DNA from: JABWBR01 sp036741235
GTDB taxonomy: Bacteria; Bacteroidota; Bacteroidia; Chitinophagales; Saprospiraceae
Length of the DNA stretch: 10,957 nucleotides
Direction of reading: 5' to 3'
Assembly (NCBI GenBank): GCA_036741235.1
Contig: DAINSQ010000155.1
Coordinates: 1 to 10,957 of the forward strand
This document shows, in pieces, positions 7,683 through 10,957 of this stretch (the first letter of the stretch is position 1; each line of letters starts with the position of its first letter). A model generated the notes under the pieces. That model saw only the letters and a list, made by a program, of their open reading frames with translations, was not told the DNA's origin and did not search any database. The position numbers and the translations under genes were made by a program.

Positions 7683-9176
7683 ATGCTGCAAATATGGGTG
7701 CTCAACCTGCTTTTATCGGCTTCTTCGCCGGCTGCTCCGCCGTCGCCAAAGCCGGCAGTCGCCCCCGTAGCGGCGTCCGATGTTGCGCCGTCTAATCATT
7801 ATCAGTCGCTGCTCGACAACCTGTCGCAAACCTATCCTTTTTTGCTAATCGCAGCCGATACCTTGTCGCAATCAGCAGCATTGGATACTTTCTGGAATAA
7901 ACTATCTGCCCTTGAGCGCGGCGAGCGCCGGCAAGTGCATATTCTTCACCTCGGCGATTCGCATATCCAGGCCGATTTTTTCTCCGGAAGGGTACGGGCG
8001 CTGCTGCAGCAGCGTTTTGGTTCGGCAGGCCGCGGCATGGTTTTTCCCTACCGACTGGCCCGCACCAACGGCCCCACCGATTATCGCTGCAGCAGCAATG
8101 CCGTGTGGGAATCGCGCCGGCGCGCCTATGGCGAGGCGGGGCCGCCGATGGGCATCTGTGGGTTTGGACTCAAAACGGTGAACCAACCCTTCCTGCTGGA
8201 GGTAAACCTGAAAAATCCCGCCGACAGCTTCAACCAGCTGACTGTTTTTTACCCCAAAACAGATGCGGCTTATAGTCTGACACCCGGACAAATAAAACCG
8301 GGGGCGGTCTTATCCACTACCACGGCTTCCAACACAAAACGCTATCACAAAATCAAATCGGGAGAAACCCTCTCGCATATCGCCCGCCGCTACGGCACTA
8401 GCGTGAGAACGCTGCAACGCCTCAACGGATTAAGCAGTACACGCATCAGGGCGGGGCAGCGCCTGGTGGTTAGCGGCGGTTCGGTTGCTGTGCCCAAATA
8501 CGCCCCCGATGCTTTTGAGCCCATTGTATTTACCGCCGATAATGTTGCCGGCAGCGATTATACTGCTGTATTCCGGTTTGACGGCGCAACAGCCAAAGTA
8601 GCCGTCAAAGGCGAGAAAACAGCCCAATCGCAGCGGGAGCTCCACTTGCACGGCCTTTTATTGGAAAATACCGCGGCTTCCGGCATTTTGTACAGCGCCA
8701 TCGGCGTCAACGGCGCTACCGGGGGGCATTACAACCAGGCCGAATATTTCGCCGGGCAATTATCGGCGCTGTCGCCCGATCTAATCATCATTTCACTGGG
8801 TACCAATGAAGCCCTTGGAGGGCGCTTCGACGAAGCCGAGGTCATCCGCGAATTCGACAAACTCCTGGCCACTATACGCCAGGTAGCCCCGGGCGCCGCC
8901 ATACTGCTGTCGAGCAACCCCGACGCCCTGCGCCGCCGCCGATATATTAATCCTCACGGGCTTACCGTAAAAAAGGTGATCAAACAAACAGCGGAAAAAT
9001 ACAGCGCAGCATACTGGGACTTGCACACCGTGATGGGAGGACAGGGGGGCATTCGCCGCTGGCGGACGGCCCAGTTGGCGCAATCCGATTACGTGCACCT
9101 TACCCGCAGAGGTTATGAAGTGCAAGGAGAATTATTATTCGCCGCATTAATGAGGGAGTATGAGCGCAGGAATTAA
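7683..9176 (+). CDS. SGNH/GDSL hydrolase with an internal LysM domain, Ape1-like candidate
   Basis: This is a 497-residue exported SGNH hydrolase. Block I is GDSH (Ser93), block III is GTNE (Gly373-Asn375) and block V is DYVHLT (Asp469, His472), so the catalytic set is complete. A LysM domain sits inside the protein at about residues 221-263 (YHKIKSGETLSHIARRYGTS through RIRAGQRLVV), followed by a beta-rich segment. LysM binds GlcNAc-containing glycans, chiefly peptidoglycan. The N-terminus is a short hydrophobic stretch (residues 4-12) without basic residues, then an Ala/Pro-rich linker (about 15-37); the signal peptide is plausible but weak. ATG 7683 is the first ATG after the upstream stop, which lies in the same frame five codons earlier. 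The C-terminal half (AYWDLHTVMGGQGGIRRW, then DYVH) aligns with the preceding gene, so the two are paralogs. Peptidoglycan O-acetylesterase or O-acetyltransferase is the best guess. Confidence 0.9.
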   Translation: MLQIWVLNLLLSASSPAAPPSPKPAVAPVAASDVAPSNHYQSLLDNLSQTYPFLLIAADTLSQSAALDTFWNKLSALERGERRQVHILHLGDSHIQADFFSGRVRALLQQRFGSAGRGMVFPYRLARTNGPTDYRCSSNAVWESRRRAYGEAGPPMGICGFGLKTVNQPFLLEVNLKNPADSFNQLTVFYPKTDAAYSLTPGQIKPGAVLSTTTASNTKRYHKIKSGETLSHIARRYGTSVRTLQRLNGLSSTRIRAGQRLVVSGGSVAVPKYAPDAFEPIVFTADNVAGSDYTAVFRFDGATAKVAVKGEKTAQSQRELHLHGLLLENTAASGILYSAIGVNGATGGHYNQAEYFAGQLSALSPDLIIISLGTNEALGGRFDEAEVIREFDKLLATIRQVAPGAAILLSSNPDALRRRRYINPHGLTVKKVIKQTAEKYSAAYWDLHTVMGGQGGIRRWRTAQLAQSDYVHLTRRGYEVQGELLFAALMREYERRN

Positions 9177-10902
9177 CTGGGCGGCCATTGCCGAATACTT
9201 TATTTACGACCCCAAGCGCCCGCTGATATTCAGCAGTGCGCAGTTTTTCGTTGTATTCCTGCTGTTTTACGCCATTTATATCTCTCTGAAAAACAGAACC
9301 ATTCTCCGTACGCTGTATACCCTGGCTTTTTCCGTCTTTTTTTACTATAAATCCAGCGGTATCTACCTGTTATTGTTGGTGTTGTCTACCGTTGTCGACT
9401 TTGTATTGGGGCATTATATCTACAACGCCTCCACCCGGGCCAGGCAGCGTTTTTTTCTGGTATTGAGCATAATGGCCAATCTGGGTTTGCTTTTTTATTT
9501 CAAATACACCAACTTCTTCATCGACTCGATCAACATCCTTACCGGATCGGGTTTCGAGCTCATGGACATCTTCCTGCCTGCGGGTATTTCCTTTTATACC
9601 TTCCAGACCATGAGTTACAGCATCGACGTGTACCGGAGAGAGTTAGAACCGTTGACGGAGAAAGTCAAAGACGTAAAGTCTTTTCTGGTGCAATTCATGG
9701 ACTTTGGATTTTTTGTCAGTTTTTTCCCGCAGTTGGTAGCGGGGCCCATTGTGAGGGCTGCCGACTTTTTGCCGCAGATCAACCGCCGCCTGGGGCTGAG
9801 CCATGCCGATATGGGGCGGGCGCTGCTGCTTATCTGCGGCGGTTTGTTTAAAAAAGCCGTTATTTCCGATTATATCAGCGTCAATTTCGTCGACCGCGTT
9901 TTTGAAAATCCGGGATTGTATTCCGGGCTCGAAAATCTGATGGCGGTATACGGTTATGCATTTCAGATCTATTGCGATTTTTCGGGTTATTCCGATATGG
10001 CCATCGGTTTGGCATTGTTGATGGGCTTTCATTTAAATGAAAACTTCCACACGCCCTACCAGTCTACCAGTATTCAGGAATTTTGGCGTCGCTGGCACAT
10101 ATCGTTGTCTACCTGGTTGCGCGATTACCTGTATATTGCATTAGGCGGCAATCGCAAGGGCAAGCTGCGCACCTACGTCAACCTCATGATCACCATGTTG
10201 CTGGGCGGTTTGTGGCACGGCGCCAGTTGGGTATTCATTGTGTGGGGGGGATTGCACGGGTTGGCCCTGACCATTGACCGTTTCTTGAGCAATCTGGGTC
10301 GTTGGTTTCGGCTGGAATCGCTGCGTTCGCTCATCATTTTGCTCATCATACACCTCATCGGCGCAGCGGTATTGTGGGGCGTCTATAGCCGCCATTACAT
10401 CGACGGCTATGAATTTGGTTTGTATATGCGCGCCAACGCCCTGATAGCCTTGATGTGGATAGCGCTGTTTGCTGGGGCCTTGCTGTTTGATCAGCTTGTA
10501 GCCATGGCGCGCCGCAAGCCCTTGCAGGCATTATTGAGCAGGGCGGTGAGCAGCATTTTTGTCTTTCACTTTGTATGTCTGTGCTGGGTATTTTTCCGTG
10601 CCGGGGCCTTCAATAATCCTGTGCCGCCCATGCAAACCACTTCCGAAGTACTCAACCAGATTTTTGCGGCCTTCCACCCTGAGCTATTCTGGCAGGTGGT
10701 GGAGGGGTATAAACCCGTGATTGGATTGATTATATTGGCTTTTCTCACCCATTTTATGCCCTTGCGCCTGGATAAGGCCATTGAGCGTATTTTCGTCGGG
10801 GCGCCCGCCCTGGCCAAGGCATTTGCGCTGGCTTTCATCATCTGGATCGTGATCCAGACGGCCAGTTCGGATGTGGTGCCCTTTATTTATTTCCAGTTTT
10901 AG
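9160..10902 (+). CDS. MBOAT-family membrane O-acyltransferase (AlgI/DltB/PatA type)
   Basis: This is a 580-residue polytopic inner-membrane protein rich in hydrophobic segments (for example about residues 24-44, 68-85 and 99-117, with more after 380). Family signatures are clear: PAGISFYTFQTMSYSIDVYR, then QLVAGPI, then YCDFSGYSDMAIG, then EFWRRWHISLSTWLRDYLY (His313), then GGLWHGASW with the conserved His353 and WGGLHG with His366. MBOAT proteins of this branch carry acyl, usually acetyl, groups across the membrane for transfer onto alginate, teichoic acid or peptidoglycan. ATG 9160 overlaps the preceding gene by 17 bases and follows an in-frame stop at 9151, so it cannot start earlier; GGGAG lies immediately upstream. 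The overlap implies translational coupling with the LysM-SGNH protein. The sequence alone cannot say which polymer is modified; peptidoglycan is inferred from the neighbour. A 7-base G run at 10244-10250 lies between the two conserved His codons. Confidence 0.95.
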   Translation: MSAGINWAAIAEYFIYDPKRPLIFSSAQFFVVFLLFYAIYISLKNRTILRTLYTLAFSVFFYYKSSGIYLLLLVLSTVVDFVLGHYIYNASTRARQRFFLVLSIMANLGLLFYFKYTNFFIDSINILTGSGFELMDIFLPAGISFYTFQTMSYSIDVYRRELEPLTEKVKDVKSFLVQFMDFGFFVSFFPQLVAGPIVRAADFLPQINRRLGLSHADMGRALLLICGGLFKKAVISDYISVNFVDRVFENPGLYSGLENLMAVYGYAFQIYCDFSGYSDMAIGLALLMGFHLNENFHTPYQSTSIQEFWRRWHISLSTWLRDYLYIALGGNRKGKLRTYVNLMITMLLGGLWHGASWVFIVWGGLHGLALTIDRFLSNLGRWFRLESLRSLIILLIIHLIGAAVLWGVYSRHYIDGYEFGLYMRANALIALMWIALFAGALLFDQLVAMARRKPLQALLSRAVSSIFVFHFVCLCWVFFRAGAFNNPVPPMQTTSEVLNQIFAAFHPELFWQVVEGYKPVIGLIILAFLTHFMPLRLDKAIERIFVGAPALAKAFALAFIIWIVIQTASSDVVPFIYFQF

Positions 10903-10957
10903 GGTGACAAGGTGACAAGGTGACAAGGTGACAGGGTGACAAGGTGACAGGGTGACA
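10903..10957. repeat. 8-bp tandem repeat GGTGACAR, about 6.9 copies
   Basis: Copies at 10903, 10911, 10919, 10927, 10935 and 10943 are complete, and a seventh (10951-10957) is cut by the window edge. The last base of the unit varies (A, A, A, G, A, G); the rest is invariant. The array begins on the base after the MBOAT stop codon TAG and probably continues beyond the window. It has no spacers, so it is not a CRISPR array. It resembles slippage-generated intergenic arrays; no terminator hairpin is visible before it. Confidence 0.95.

Noticed and set aside
10903..10957. CRISPR array at the right edge
   Set aside because: The units are 8 bp and contiguous, with no unique spacers.

Overview
The window looks like chromosomal DNA of a member of the Bacteroidota, most plausibly a Saprospiria- or Chitinophagia-like lineage. 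This is inferred from three things: a pair of exported DUF3857/transglutaminase-fold proteins, a flavobacterial-type prolyl oligopeptidase, and promoter-like elements of the Bacteroidota form TAnnTTTG. Shine-Dalgarno sequences are mostly absent. Nothing points to phage, plasmid or recent transfer, and I see no RNA genes or CRISPR array.

Layout. Positions 1-73 hold a small repeat-rich intergenic element ending in three copies of an 8-bp unit that abut a stop codon. Three genes then run leftward (transcription order 6125 to 74): a DUF3857 protein with a degenerate transglutaminase domain, a second DUF3857 protein that keeps the Cys and His of that domain and overlaps the first by 4 bases (ATGA), and a prolyl oligopeptidase lipoprotein that may have its own promoter. 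A divergent intergenic region (6126-6230) carries a good Bacteroidota promoter, two inverted repeats and three TTTGAC words spaced exactly 26 bp apart. Three genes then run rightward: a membrane-anchored SGNH/GDSL protein, a second SGNH/GDSL protein carrying a LysM domain, and an MBOAT-family membrane acyltransferase (AlgI/DltB/PatA type). The window ends in nearly seven copies of another 8-bp unit, starting immediately after the MBOAT stop codon.

How the genes work together. The rightward trio has the composition of a cell-envelope O-acetylation system: an MBOAT that moves acyl groups across the inner membrane, plus two periplasmic SGNH proteins to place and/or remove acetyl groups. The LysM domain, a peptidoglycan-binding module, points to peptidoglycan as the substrate, analogous to PatA/PatB/Ape1. 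The two SGNH proteins are collinear paralogs. The Ser-to-Asn spacing is 237 residues in one and 282 in the other, and the 45-residue difference is close to the length of the LysM module, so the module looks inserted into an otherwise conserved scaffold. This is the most interesting content of the window. The leftward genes are exported proteins of less certain role and need not be functionally linked to the trio.
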